Assembly (NCBI RefSeq): GCF_014641075.1
Contig: NZ_BMHP01000005.1
Span: 1 to 64,000, forward strand
Direction: 5' to 3'
Origin: Paenibacillus nasutitermitis
GTDB lineage: Bacteria; Bacillota; Bacilli; Paenibacillales; Paenibacillaceae
DNA length: 64,000 nucleotides
The position numbers and the translations under genes are program-made. Under the pieces are notes generated by a model, which worked only from the letters and a program-made list of their open reading frames with translations, was not told the DNA's origin and did no database searches. This document shows, piece after piece, positions 51,212 to 59,785 of the stretch (within the stretch, counting starts at the first letter, position 1; the number at the start of each line of letters is the position of its first letter).

Positions 51212-52324
51212 TTGAAGAACAAGAAATGGATTCTCCTGACATTATCCTCCATGCTGCTCTTGCCTGCGGCTGTACAAGCAGGCACGCCGGCTTATTATAC
51301 GCTCGGCTGGTCCAGCGGGGGCGTGTCCACCGGTCCGGCCATGGTCAAGAACGGCGTCGCCTATCTGGATGCCGCCGCGATGGGGAGCTCAGCCGGGCTC
51401 GAAATCAAGGCTGACACCTCGGGCAAAAGAATTCAATTCGACGGCTGGGAGAAGCATTTTGCCGTTCGCATCGGCTCACGGACCGGTGTGCTTGACGGCA
51501 AGGTAACCGATCTTGGCGGCACCGTTCTCAAGCAGGGCGAGAACATTTATGTGCCTGCGAAGTTTCTGATCAAAGCGCTGGAAGGCGGTTCCGTGAGCTG
51601 GGATGCCAAAAACAACCGGATCCTGGCGAACGGATTGCATACTTTCAGGCAGGTTGGCAAGACTTTCGAGGGATCGACCTATTCGATCAGCGGTGAAAAC
51701 GGCGATCTGTATGTCTCGAAAGGGACAGCCGCTCCGCACAAGCTGGCCTCCCTCGGGGTACAGGCGGATTCGGTCGACATGACCTTCAACAAAACCAAGG
51801 GAGGTCTGCTGGTTCTGACCGTCCTCAATAATTACGGGGAACCGCATATCAACAATCAAATCCTCTCCCTGGTACTCAAGAACGGCAGCGTCATCCGGCA
51901 GTCCAGCGTGAAGTACTGGTTGCGCTGGGAGAAGAACGTGACGCAGACCGATGATTCGCTGCTGCTGACCGACGGGAAGCAGCTCCGGGTCATTGAGGAC
52001 AGCACCGGCAATGTTGAGCAGACTCTGGATTTGGTAAAGCTTGGCGGCGAGGATGATGTGTATTTCGTTGAAGCTTTCGATCCGGATTTCCTGCTGATCC
52101 GCCCCAACCATAAAGGGCTTCTAACGCTCATTGACCGCGCGACAGGTACAAGCACCCTGCTCTACAAGGAGCTGCTCTCTGCGGAGGATCAGGAATATGC
52201 CGAGACGAATGATGTGCCTTATCATGGGGATTCGCTGAAATTCGTCAAGCGCAGCGGCAATACGCTTTATTTCAAGGATCATAATTCCACAAAGGAATAT
52301 ACCTATACGCTCGGCAAAGCCTGA
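51212..52324 (+). CDS. Secreted protein with copper-amine-oxidase-type stalk domain
   Basis: 370 aa. The signal peptide ends near VQAGT (residue 23). Residues of about 40-145 are a stalk (Cu_amine_oxidN1-like) domain with AYLDAAAMGSSAGLEI and YVPAKFLIKALEGGSVSWD, a common Paenibacillus cell-surface module that is not itself an oxidase. The remaining 220 residues form repeated beta strands (VDMTFNKTKGGLLVLTVLNN, LRVIEDSTGNVEQTLDL) like a beta-propeller. The start is TTG at 51212, the only candidate giving a complete signal peptide; AAAGGG lies about 12 bp upstream beside a small inverted repeat (51162-51169 with 51189-51196). It ends with a strong terminator. Confidence 0.8.
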   Translation: MKNKKWILLTLSSMLLLPAAVQAGTPAYYTLGWSSGGVSTGPAMVKNGVAYLDAAAMGSSAGLEIKADTSGKRIQFDGWEKHFAVRIGSRTGVLDGKVTDLGGTVLKQGENIYVPAKFLIKALEGGSVSWDAKNNRILANGLHTFRQVGKTFEGSTYSISGENGDLYVSKGTAAPHKLASLGVQADSVDMTFNKTKGGLLVLTVLNNYGEPHINNQILSLVLKNGSVIRQSSVKYWLRWEKNVTQTDDSLLLTDGKQLRVIEDSTGNVEQTLDLVKLGGEDDVYFVEAFDPDFLLIRPNHKGLLTLIDRATGTSTLLYKELLSAEDQEYAETNDVPYHGDSLKFVKRSGNTLYFKDHNSTKEYTYTLGKA

Positions 52325-52362
52325 CAGGTTCTATCAAAAACCACTTCCGCAACATCAACAGC

Positions 52363-52409
52363 AAAGGACGTTCCTTTTGGTCTAACAAACCCGGGGAAAC
52401 GTCCTTTTT
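52363..52409. terminator. Terminator between convergent genes
   Basis: A 10-bp stem (52363-52372 with 52398-52407) with a T-run to 52409. It serves the stalk-domain gene and possibly the oxidoreductase gene on the other strand. Confidence 0.75.
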
Positions 52410-52428
52410 ATCGTCCCGGAAGCTCAGC

Positions 52429-53535
52429 TTAGCTTCCCTTTTCGTTTCGGATTAGTGCATCGATAATCATCTTGAAGATAACCAGATCGTTTTTATAATC
52501 CTCGGGCGTTGTTTTCGGCGTAAGGTCTTTGGTGATTACATCGTGGAAATAAATCAACTCTATGGTGTACGGATCGGTGAAGGTAGGCCGGATCACGGAC
52601 TCCGTATACACCTCGCCAACCGTCTCTTTGACGTGCAGCTCAGTCGGCAGATGACGGATATATGGCGTATTGTACTGAACCCGAACCGATTTGGCCGGCG
52701 AATATACTTCAACATGAGCGTCGAAGCGCCCCTGCTGATCGATGCCCGTTTCGAAGACGACAGAGAATTTGCCATAATCAAAGATCGCACTAAGGAAGGT
52801 GACTCCGCCATTATGAGTGAGCTTGGCGCCCACAACGCCTTTGGGCATCCCGAGCACTTCTCTCATCGCGGACAGATCATGGCTGGAGAGCCCGCAGAGG
52901 AAACGCCAGAATTGAAAATAAGGGGAGCCTTCGTCCAGACCGGTAGCTTCTTTCAACTGCCGGACAGCCCGGCTTGTTTTGTCCTCCCGCGAGCCTTCCG
53001 GGAAATCATTGAACGAAACAACATGATGCGTGGAATCGATAAAATACTTGTTTGGCCCGATGATCGCCCGGACTCTCGCAAATGTAATGTCATCGAAGCT
53101 CCCCGCTTCCTGCACCGCCTGTTCGAATGCGCTGGCGTACCTCCTCATATAGCCAACCATCATTTTGACCCCGTTCTTATCCCGGGCATCGATAATAGCA
53201 TCCGCTTCTGACAGGGTCAGGGTCATTGGCTTCTCGATGAAGACATGCTTGCCATTGTTTGCAGCCGCAATCGCATTTTCCGCATGGAATTCATCGCTGC
53301 TGAGGATAAAGATAACATCCAGATCGGCCTGTTTGACGATTTCCGCGGCATCCGTGTACAGACTCGCCACACGGTATTTGCTCCCCATGCATTCAACCAG
53401 CTTCGGCGAAATGTCGCATAGGGCGCCAATCCAGTAATGATTGGGCAAAGCTTCAAGGACCGGCAAATGAATCGTCTGGGCCACTTCGCCCAAGCCGATA
53501 ATCCCCACATTCAAAACGTCTTGTTTATGCTCCAC
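52429..53535 (-). CDS. Gfo/Idh/MocA-family oxidoreductase
   Basis: 368 aa. LNVGIIGLGEVAQTIHLPVL is the Rossmann start, NNGKHVFIEKPMTLT carries the catalytic Lys-Pro, and the C-terminal domain includes STHHVVSFNDFP and GLSSHDLSAMREVLG with His residues at the active site. This branch uses NAD(P) with sugars or inositols. The GTG at 53535 has GGAGGAG 9 bp upstream, so I prefer it to the GTG at 53553, which overlaps that site. A cre-like box 58-71 bp upstream hints at catabolite control. Confidence 0.87.
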   Translation of the reverse strand: MEHKQDVLNVGIIGLGEVAQTIHLPVLEALPNHYWIGALCDISPKLVECMGSKYRVASLYTDAAEIVKQADLDVIFILSSDEFHAENAIAAANNGKHVFIEKPMTLTLSEADAIIDARDKNGVKMMVGYMRRYASAFEQAVQEAGSFDDITFARVRAIIGPNKYFIDSTHHVVSFNDFPEGSREDKTSRAVRQLKEATGLDEGSPYFQFWRFLCGLSSHDLSAMREVLGMPKGVVGAKLTHNGGVTFLSAIFDYGKFSVVFETGIDQQGRFDAHVEVYSPAKSVRVQYNTPYIRHLPTELHVKETVGEVYTESVIRPTFTDPYTIELIYFHDVITKDLTPKTTPEDYKNDLVIFKMIIDALIRNEKGS

Positions 53536-53592
53536 AATAAGCCGCTCCTCCACAATGATAATCGGGTGACACCAGATAATCGGCAGGTTTTT

Positions 53593-53606
53593 TGAAGCGC
53601 TTTCAA
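53593..53606. promoter_or_regulatory. cre-like palindrome upstream of the oxidoreductase gene
   Basis: TGAAGCGCTTTCAA is nearly palindromic around GCGC and close to the CcpA consensus on the minus strand, with two mismatches. It could also be the operator of another LacI-family protein. Confidence 0.4.
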
Positions 53607-53738
53607 CAATTACTGAGTTTGTATCTATGTCTTACAATAGAATGCCTCCCTTTTCCTGTCAACCGATCCGGCGTTATCGTCCATTCAAGAGATAAAAGCA
53701 GTCCCTTATCTCGTGAATAAGGCACTGCTCTTATTTGT

Positions 53739-54497
53739 CTATTCGTCCCCGTTCCCGCCCTGCTTATCCTCCGGGGTCGCGCCGGGGTCCACAGCGGCGT
53801 TTCTCCGGCGTTTCCTGATTCTGATCCATCGGATGAACAGAATAATCAGCAGCACCAGAACGGCCAGCAGAACGCCTGCTCCAATTAAGATATGCTTAAT
53901 CCGGGGAATGAGAAAAGCAAAATGGATTTCCGTCGGCTTCGTCAGGGAAAGAATCCATTTCATCGTATTGCCCTTTACCTCATCGGCATTATTATTCCCG
54001 AATGTGGAAATCGGCAGTGTCAGCATGAAATCCAGATGAAGACGCTGAAGCGTGAGCTTGAGCAGATATTCCGGCACTTTGACCCATTCCTGGTTTTGGA
54101 TCAGTGGATTCACGTATTTTCCGAGATCAATGGACAGCCGAACATCCATTTTCGTATAAAAATAATGCTTGGTTACGGTGACCATGTTCCCGCCCGCAAA
54201 ATCCCACTCCTTCATATTCTCCTGGAGGGAGTCAAAACGTTTGTGGAGCATATAATCGGTTTCCTGATCCTTTGCCTTGCTCTCAAAGTCAAAACCAAGC
54301 TGCTCCGCCTTAGCCTGCAACTGCTCCCGCAGCTTGTCCCCTGTCAGCTTCTGCACACTTTCCTTTAGGGTTACCCTCATATCCAGATCCGCCGAGCCAT
54401 TCTTACGGACTGTAATATGCGCCGTTCCGCTCGCGCATCCCGCAAGCAAGCTGATGGCCAGTATCCACAGGCCCAGCAACAACCCTCTTCTGCGCAT
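53739..54497 (-). CDS. Lipoprotein with C-terminal membrane anchor (DUF3153-like)
   Basis: 252 aa. The N-terminal lipoprotein signal ends SLLAGCAS with Cys near residue 21. An extracellular alpha/beta domain (AHITVRKNGSADLDMRVTL, then NNNADEVKGNTMKWIL) resembles DUF3153. A single C-terminal membrane helix (ILIGAGVLLAVLVLLIILFI) and a basic tail follow, so it is anchored at both ends. The ATG at 54497 has GGGGG 6 bp upstream. It lies 29 bp downstream of the MBL-fold gene on the same strand and is probably co-transcribed. Function unknown. Confidence 0.72.
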   Translation of the reverse strand: MRRRGLLLGLWILAISLLAGCASGTAHITVRKNGSADLDMRVTLKESVQKLTGDKLREQLQAKAEQLGFDFESKAKDQETDYMLHKRFDSLQENMKEWDFAGGNMVTVTKHYFYTKMDVRLSIDLGKYVNPLIQNQEWVKVPEYLLKLTLQRLHLDFMLTLPISTFGNNNADEVKGNTMKWILSLTKPTEIHFAFLIPRIKHILIGAGVLLAVLVLLIILFIRWIRIRKRRRNAAVDPGATPEDKQGGNGDE

Positions 54498-54526
54498 ATA
54501 CATCCCCCAGCCGTCTGCTGCCCTGT

Positions 54527-55633
54527 TCAAACCGATTTCCACCATGGAGAAGTGGGATACTCGGCCGCTCCGATTACCAGCGCTTGTCCGATTTGCGGGG
54601 CTGCCAAGGGGACTTTCTTGTCCGCGGCGGCTTTGGATGCCCGCTCAATGGGATCCGTCCATTCATGCAAGGACAAGGTGAACGCTCCCCAATGGATCGG
54701 AATCAGCAGATTGCCTCCCACATCCTGATGAGCCTGGACCGTTTCCTCCGGCACCATATGGATGCCTGCCCAGCGGCTGTCATATTGTCCACATTCCATG
54801 AAGGTAACGTCAAAGGGACCGTATTTGCGCCCAATCTCCTGGAAGTGATCCGCGTAACCGCTGTCCCCGCTGAAGAAAATGCTGACCTCCCGGCCTTTGA
54901 TGACCCAGGAGCACCAAAGCGTAGACTCGCGGTCGCCGAGGCCCCTCCCGGAGAAGTGCCGGGCCGGCGTGCATGCCAGATCAAGACCTTCATAATGGAA
55001 TTCGCTCCACCAATCATGTTCCTGTATCTTTTCCGACGGGACGCCCCACCGTTCCAGATGGGCGGCTACCCCAAGCGGAACGATAAACTGCTTCACCCGG
55101 TCCTTGATCTTCATAATCGAGCCGTAGTCCAGATGATCGTAATGATCGTGGGAAATCAGCACCACATCGATAGGAGGAAGCTGTTCCAGCGCAAGCGGCG
55201 CCGTCTTGCTGTAGCGTTTGCCGCCGAATATCGGCACCGGCGAAGGGGCTGCTCCGAACATGGGATCAATCAGCAGGATTTTCCCATCCAGCTCCAGCAT
55301 CAGGGCGGAATGGCCGAACCATCTGACAACAGCCTGGCCGGAATTCCCGGCGTACGGCACAGCCGTCTTCACAACCTGGATGGGCCTGGCCGGCCGGCGG
55401 TTCGTATTTGTTCGCGCGTAATCCCGAAGCAGCCCCAGTAACGTCTTCATATTCATCGACATCGGCGCCGGCGTGGCATTGATGAATTTTCCATTGGCAT
55501 AATGGTCAAGCTGTCTGTAGCTCGCCTTGGCCGCCGGAGAAGCTTTTCCCCCGAAGGCCGGATAAAGCCTGACAAACAGATAAGCGGCGAGCCCAAGACC
55601 TGCCACGATAAGAAGAATAGTAAGTATGATCAT
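54527..55633 (-). CDS. MBL-fold metallohydrolase with N-terminal membrane helix
   Basis: 368 aa. An N-terminal hydrophobic helix (IILTILLIVAGLGLAAYLFV) is followed by the metallo-beta-lactamase fold: VVRWFGHSALMLELDGK, LISHDHYDHLDYGS (HxHxDH zinc motif), TPARHFSGRG, FSGDSGYADHF and PIHWGAFTL. The layout is that of the NAPE-PLD/UlaG-like hydrolases, so a phosphodiester or lactone bond is a possible target. It should be membrane-tethered. It is probably transcribed with the DUF3153-like lipoprotein gene downstream. Confidence 0.85.
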   Translation of the reverse strand: MIILTILLIVAGLGLAAYLFVRLYPAFGGKASPAAKASYRQLDHYANGKFINATPAPMSMNMKTLLGLLRDYARTNTNRRPARPIQVVKTAVPYAGNSGQAVVRWFGHSALMLELDGKILLIDPMFGAAPSPVPIFGGKRYSKTAPLALEQLPPIDVVLISHDHYDHLDYGSIMKIKDRVKQFIVPLGVAAHLERWGVPSEKIQEHDWWSEFHYEGLDLACTPARHFSGRGLGDRESTLWCSWVIKGREVSIFFSGDSGYADHFQEIGRKYGPFDVTFMECGQYDSRWAGIHMVPEETVQAHQDVGGNLLIPIHWGAFTLSLHEWTDPIERASKAAADKKVPLAAPQIGQALVIGAAEYPTSPWWKSV

Positions 55634-55723
55634 GTTTCACCCCTTGATATGCCTTAGGCTCTATTATAACCGAGGTTATAACCGGGCCGCAAAGGCTTGG
55701 CAGCAAGGTACGAAGCTTCACGC

Positions 55724-56551
55724 TCAAAGCTTGATTGATGTGGACATCAAGCCCTGAACGTAATAGCGGTTCGTGAAGGTGAACAGCAGAATCAGCGGGA
55801 TCGAAGCGACGACGTAACCGCCGAACGTGACCGGCATATTGGTGGAATATTGTCCGGTGAAGCTGATGATCAGCCCTGCGGCGATGGTCAGCTTCTCATG
55901 GTCGCTGATCGTGATCATCGGCCACAGGTATTCGTTCCAGGCTCCGACGATCTGCATGATCGCCAGCGTCCCCATGATGGGGATACACAGCGGGAGCGCG
56001 ATTTTATAATAGAGCTTGAAATCATGGGCGCCATCCATCTGAGCCGCCTCGAAAAAATCCTTCGGAATGCTCTCAAAAAAAGACCTCAGCAAAAATACGC
56101 CGAAAATCGGCCCGCCCGTAATAATCGGCAGGATGAGCGCCCAATAAGAATTCAACAGCCCGAACGCCTTATACAGCATATAACCCGGCACCAGAGTCAG
56201 TGCGCCAGGGATCATCATCAAGGCCAGTACAGCCATATATAAAATCTCTTTGCCCAGAAATTTCATTCTGGCGAACGTGAAAGCGGACAAGGAGGCGATC
56301 AGCAGCATGGCGGTAGTGCCCACCCCGGCCACGAATATCGTATTCAGCAAATACCGCCATACACTGTTAAACGCCACTTTCACATTCGAAATCCGCAGCG
56401 GCAGGGTCGGATACCACCGGGTCGTATCGTAGGCAATGTCGGACTTGAAGGCTCCCCAGAGCGTATAGCCAAGCGGATACAGCAGCAGAACGATCAAAAC
56501 GATCACGATGCCGTTTAACGCTAATTGGGGGAGATGCCTGGATTTCGTCAT
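55724..56551 (-). CDS. Carbohydrate ABC transporter permease, MalG type
   Basis: 275 aa with six membrane helices. The EAA loop is EAAQMDGAHDFKLYYKIALP near residue 180. The C-terminus VQGLMSTSIKL is typical of the MalG/AraQ family. GGGAGAAACG precedes the ATG at 56551. It is the last gene of the nucleoside-hydrolase/ABC operon and starts 19 bp after the first permease gene. No ATPase gene is present, so the system must borrow a shared MsmX-type ATPase, as is usual in Bacillota. Confidence 0.92.
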   Translation of the reverse strand: MTKSRHLPQLALNGIVIVLIVLLLYPLGYTLWGAFKSDIAYDTTRWYPTLPLRISNVKVAFNSVWRYLLNTIFVAGVGTTAMLLIASLSAFTFARMKFLGKEILYMAVLALMMIPGALTLVPGYMLYKAFGLLNSYWALILPIITGGPIFGVFLLRSFFESIPKDFFEAAQMDGAHDFKLYYKIALPLCIPIMGTLAIMQIVGAWNEYLWPMITISDHEKLTIAAGLIISFTGQYSTNMPVTFGGYVVASIPLILLFTFTNRYYVQGLMSTSIKL

Positions 56552-56570
56552 TTTACGTTTCTCCCATCTG

Positions 56571-57464
56571 TTAATTCGATTCCGTCCGCATCCCGCGGTA
56601 AGCAAATGCGCTAAGCAAGAAAATACCTACGAACATGACGGTGCCGATTGTGGTCGCGTACCCCATTCTTCCGGCGGTGAACGCCTCGATATACATATAA
56701 TAGGCCGGTACATAAGTGCTGTAGCCGGGCCCGCCTGAGGTCAATACAATTTGTATGCCGAAGTCCTGCAGACCCCCGATAATACCGAAAATAAGAAAAA
56801 AGCGGATCTGTCCCATCAGATGAGGGATGTCGATCGACCAAATCCGGCGCATCAGGCCCGCACCATCCAGCTCGGCGGATTCGATCACCTCGGAGGAAAT
56901 GTTCATCAAGCCCGCCATATAAATCAGAACGCTGGTCCCTCCGATCCACGGGAAACCCATAAAGATAATGCTGGGAATAATAAGACTGGGATCGCCCAGC
57001 CAATCGATAACCGCATCCGGCTCGATGAAACCCAGCCCTTTCAGCAGAGCTACCGCAAGTCCGCTTGTAGGATCATAAATATTTTTCCAGATTAAGAGCC
57101 CGACCACGCCCGGAGCGACGATAGGCAGCAGAATCAATATCCGGTAAAGCGACTGGAGCTGCTTTTTCTTCACGCTGAAAATCAGCTCGGCCGCAATCAG
57201 CGGTACGATAACGCCGATCAGCAGCCGGGGAACCAGAATAATAAAAGCCGTTGGGATGGAATCCAGGAATACCTTGTCTCGAAAAAGCTCCCTGTAATTA
57301 TCAAGGCCGATATACGTGGCTTTGCCCACGCTGTCCCAATCAAAGAAGGAATGATAAATTCCGCTGACTGGAGGATAGTAGCAAAACAATAATAATCCTA
57401 TAAAAAGCGGCGACAAAAACAGATAGGCCTTCCGGCTTTTCCATGCCCGATGAAATAATGTCAC
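56571..57464 (-). CDS. Carbohydrate ABC transporter permease, MalF/UgpA type
   Basis: 297 aa with six membrane helices. The EAA loop is SAELDGAGLMRRIWSIDIPH near residue 210. YLFLSPLFIGLLLFCYYPPV is the usual first helix. The start is a GTG at 57464 with AAGGAATG upstream. It pairs with the MalG-type gene to form the membrane channel for a sugar-like ligand bound by the lipoprotein at 58203. Confidence 0.92.
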   Translation of the reverse strand: MTLFHRAWKSRKAYLFLSPLFIGLLLFCYYPPVSGIYHSFFDWDSVGKATYIGLDNYRELFRDKVFLDSIPTAFIILVPRLLIGVIVPLIAAELIFSVKKKQLQSLYRILILLPIVAPGVVGLLIWKNIYDPTSGLAVALLKGLGFIEPDAVIDWLGDPSLIIPSIIFMGFPWIGGTSVLIYMAGLMNISSEVIESAELDGAGLMRRIWSIDIPHLMGQIRFFLIFGIIGGLQDFGIQIVLTSGGPGYSTYVPAYYMYIEAFTAGRMGYATTIGTVMFVGIFLLSAFAYRGMRTESN

Positions 57465-57486
57465 GCCCGTTCATTCCTTTCCTTGT

Positions 57487-57948
57487 TTATTCGCCGAATA
57501 TATCGTTCAAGCTGTGCTTGCTTTTGGCATCGTTTTCCGGCTCGACAAGTGGAATCGTCACGGAGGTTTTGGTGTTCACTTCAATGAATATGGAGTTGGA
57601 TTCATCGACAATCTGAAGCACAACGTCCTTCACCGGCTGCAGCTTGGATGCCTTGAAGGGGTAATACGTGTAGGTGGCCTGTCCCGCCCGGTCCGTAACG
57701 ACACGGCTCGCGGACAGAATCCCTCCGCCTTTGGGCACAGCGAACAGGGAATGTCCCTCTACAGGGCTCCCCTTGCTGTCCGTCAGCTTGATAACAAGGC
57801 TGACCGGCGTTTGCCCGTCGGCAGGCGCCTGACCCGGATCCATCGAAACAAGCGTCAGATGAAACTGCTTGGAACGGTAAACGTCATATCCCGCACAGAG
57901 GAATATAAGCGCCAATATGACTAACGTTATCGCCAGTTTTTTCTTCAT
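57487..57948 (-). CDS. Membrane-anchored Ig-like (Big_1/invasin type) protein inside the ABC operon
   Basis: 153 aa. An N-terminal helix (LAITLVILALIFLCAGYDVY) is followed by one Ig-like domain: DGQTPVSLVIKLTDSKGSPV, FAVPKGGGILSASRVVTDRA and GQATYTYYPFKASK are the Big_1 strands. It should face the outside. GGAG precedes the ATG at 57948. It lies between the binding protein and the permeases, 22 bp before the permease gene, an unusual insertion in a CUT1 operon. It may assist ligand capture or binding-protein tethering; this is inference. Confidence 0.75.
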   Translation of the reverse strand: MKKKLAITLVILALIFLCAGYDVYRSKQFHLTLVSMDPGQAPADGQTPVSLVIKLTDSKGSPVEGHSLFAVPKGGGILSASRVVTDRAGQATYTYYPFKASKLQPVKDVVLQIVDESNSIFIEVNTKTSVTIPLVEPENDAKSKHSLNDIFGE

Positions 57949-58036
57949 GCGGATCTCCATTCTTGTTAACGCTCATTCGTATAAAAATCCGGTGATTATT
58001 AAGGCTGCGCATGCGGAAATGTCTTCCGATCGCTGT

Positions 58037-58090
58037 TGTACCCCTGAATTTTTGAATTTGGATACCTCTATGGGTAAAATTCGGGGTACA
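58037..58090. repeat. Long bulged hairpin between the binding-protein gene and the next gene
   Basis: tgtacccc-t-gaatttt (58037-58052) pairs with aaaattcggggtaca (58076-58090), leaving one bulged base. No T-run follows. Such intercistronic hairpins commonly stabilise the upstream part of an ABC operon mRNA; that role is inferred. Confidence 0.6.
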
Positions 58091-58202
58091 AAGGCGAACG
58101 CTAACGCTTCTCCAGATCATTTTCCGCCTGCTTCGCCTATTACTCACCGGACTTTTTAAGGACGACAAGCTTTCGCCTGCCGTCTGGATGCTGCTTCCTT
58201 TT

Positions 58203-59765
58203 TTACCAGCCCGCGATGTCAATGTCCATTTTCTTGATATAGTCATCGGCGCTTTTGAGCTGTATTTCGTTGGCCTTCGCGAAGAAGGACTTGTCATCGG
58301 TCTCGCCCTTCACCCACAGCTCGAACTGTTTGTTCAGGGAGATGTTCATATCCTCGGTAAAGGCATTCGGCCAGCTTGCTTTGGGCATGATCGGGAATGA
58401 ATTGCTCATCCAGTCATTAAGCAGCGGCGGAATTTCCGAGCCCTTCACCGCACCCAGGGCAGCCCCCTGCTCCAGTACCATCATGGAGATATTCTCCGGA
58501 ACGCTCAGATATTTCAGGAACGCCACTGCCGCTTCCTTCATATCGGGGTTCTTGTCAACAATCGGCTTGAGAATGTTCAGGGACAGATCCGGATCCGGCT
58601 GGAAAGGCCCTTTCTCGGTGTACTCCACATCCGCGACAAATTCCGAAGTCGCTTTCGTGACGGGCGGCGCCGGAACAACCCCGAAATCGAAGCTGCGCTG
58701 CTTGTTGCCGTTCTCCGCTTGAAGCGCCCAGAGCCCTTCTTCCCGCATGGCAACCTTGCCTTCATTCCACTTCGGCAGGTAATCCGTATTCTGCCAACCC
58801 GGAGACAGCAGATCGGTGTACATCCGTTTGAGCTGCTTGAACATCTCCTGGGCGTAAGCATGCTCAGCCGGGTTGAACAGTCCCGCTTTGACGCCTCTCA
58901 GATTCTCCAGCGTATCGACCTGTCCGTCTTTGTTGTAATCGGTCTTGTCCATCAAAGCCGCCGCATAGAAAGGACCTACACTGAACTGCTCGTTCCACTG
59001 TCCAAGCTCAATCTGCTTGAAATTCCCCCACTGGGTGAAAGGAATATATCCATTCTCCTTCAGCAGCTTGGCGTCCGTGAACATTTGCTCCCAGTCCTTC
59101 GGCGGCTCAATGCCCAGCTTCTCGAAGGCTGTCTTGTTGTAGTAATACCCGGTCGCAGGACCCGAGTACAGCACGACCGGAATGGCAACCATGTTCTTAT
59201 TGTTGTCCGTCAGCGTGCGGTGACTCATCAGATATTCCGGAAACTCATCGCTCCATTTGGCGTTGCCATCGATGTATTCATTTGGTGTATCCAGCACGTC
59301 GCCCAGCGGCTCATACCAGCCCCGGTCCAGATAATTATTGCCCCAGGTAAACGTGATGGCCGGTGCCGTACCCGCGGAAATCTGGGTGGTCAGCCACTCG
59401 GCGATTTCATTCTGCAGCTTGCCTACCGGCTTGGTGCGCGCCCAGGCTATTTTCACATTCGGGTGAAGCTTCATGAACTCATCGGCAATTTTCTGCGTGG
59501 ACAAAAATACGTTCGGATTCTCAGCCGTCGGTTCGGTATTGATCGTCGGCATCCAGCCATGCAGATCCACCGTCAGGGTAACCGGTCTTCCTTCGGCAAT
59601 TTGCTTGATGCCTGCGTTTTCCTCCGGTTTGCTCTCCTGATTGCCGCTAGTTTCCTTGTTATCGTTCTTCTCTGCGGCTGGTGCCGCATTATTCGAACAT
59701 CCGCCAAGCACCAGGGCCAAACAGATACATACCATCATCAAATACTGGACCTTCCCCTTGCGCAC
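58203..59765 (-). CDS. Extracellular solute-binding lipoprotein of a carbohydrate ABC transporter
   Basis: 520 aa. The lipobox is LALVLGGCS with Cys near residue 23. FMKLHPNVKIAWARTKP, GTAPAITFTWGNNYLDRGWY and FEKLGIEPPKDWEQMFTDAK are typical family-1 binding-protein blocks; DYNKDGQVDTLE resembles a calcium loop. The GTG at 59765 is preferred because AGGAG lies 10 bp upstream; a TTG at 59783 would overlap that site. The ligand is not evident; the upstream nucleoside hydrolase suggests a nucleoside or a ribosyl compound. A bulged hairpin follows the gene. Confidence 0.87.
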   Translation of the reverse strand: MRKGKVQYLMMVCICLALVLGGCSNNAAPAAEKNDNKETSGNQESKPEENAGIKQIAEGRPVTLTVDLHGWMPTINTEPTAENPNVFLSTQKIADEFMKLHPNVKIAWARTKPVGKLQNEIAEWLTTQISAGTAPAITFTWGNNYLDRGWYEPLGDVLDTPNEYIDGNAKWSDEFPEYLMSHRTLTDNNKNMVAIPVVLYSGPATGYYYNKTAFEKLGIEPPKDWEQMFTDAKLLKENGYIPFTQWGNFKQIELGQWNEQFSVGPFYAAALMDKTDYNKDGQVDTLENLRGVKAGLFNPAEHAYAQEMFKQLKRMYTDLLSPGWQNTDYLPKWNEGKVAMREEGLWALQAENGNKQRSFDFGVVPAPPVTKATSEFVADVEYTEKGPFQPDPDLSLNILKPIVDKNPDMKEAAVAFLKYLSVPENISMMVLEQGAALGAVKGSEIPPLLNDWMSNSFPIMPKASWPNAFTEDMNISLNKQFELWVKGETDDKSFFAKANEIQLKSADDYIKKMDIDIAGW

Positions 59766-59785
59766 AAGCTCCACTCTCCTCAAAT

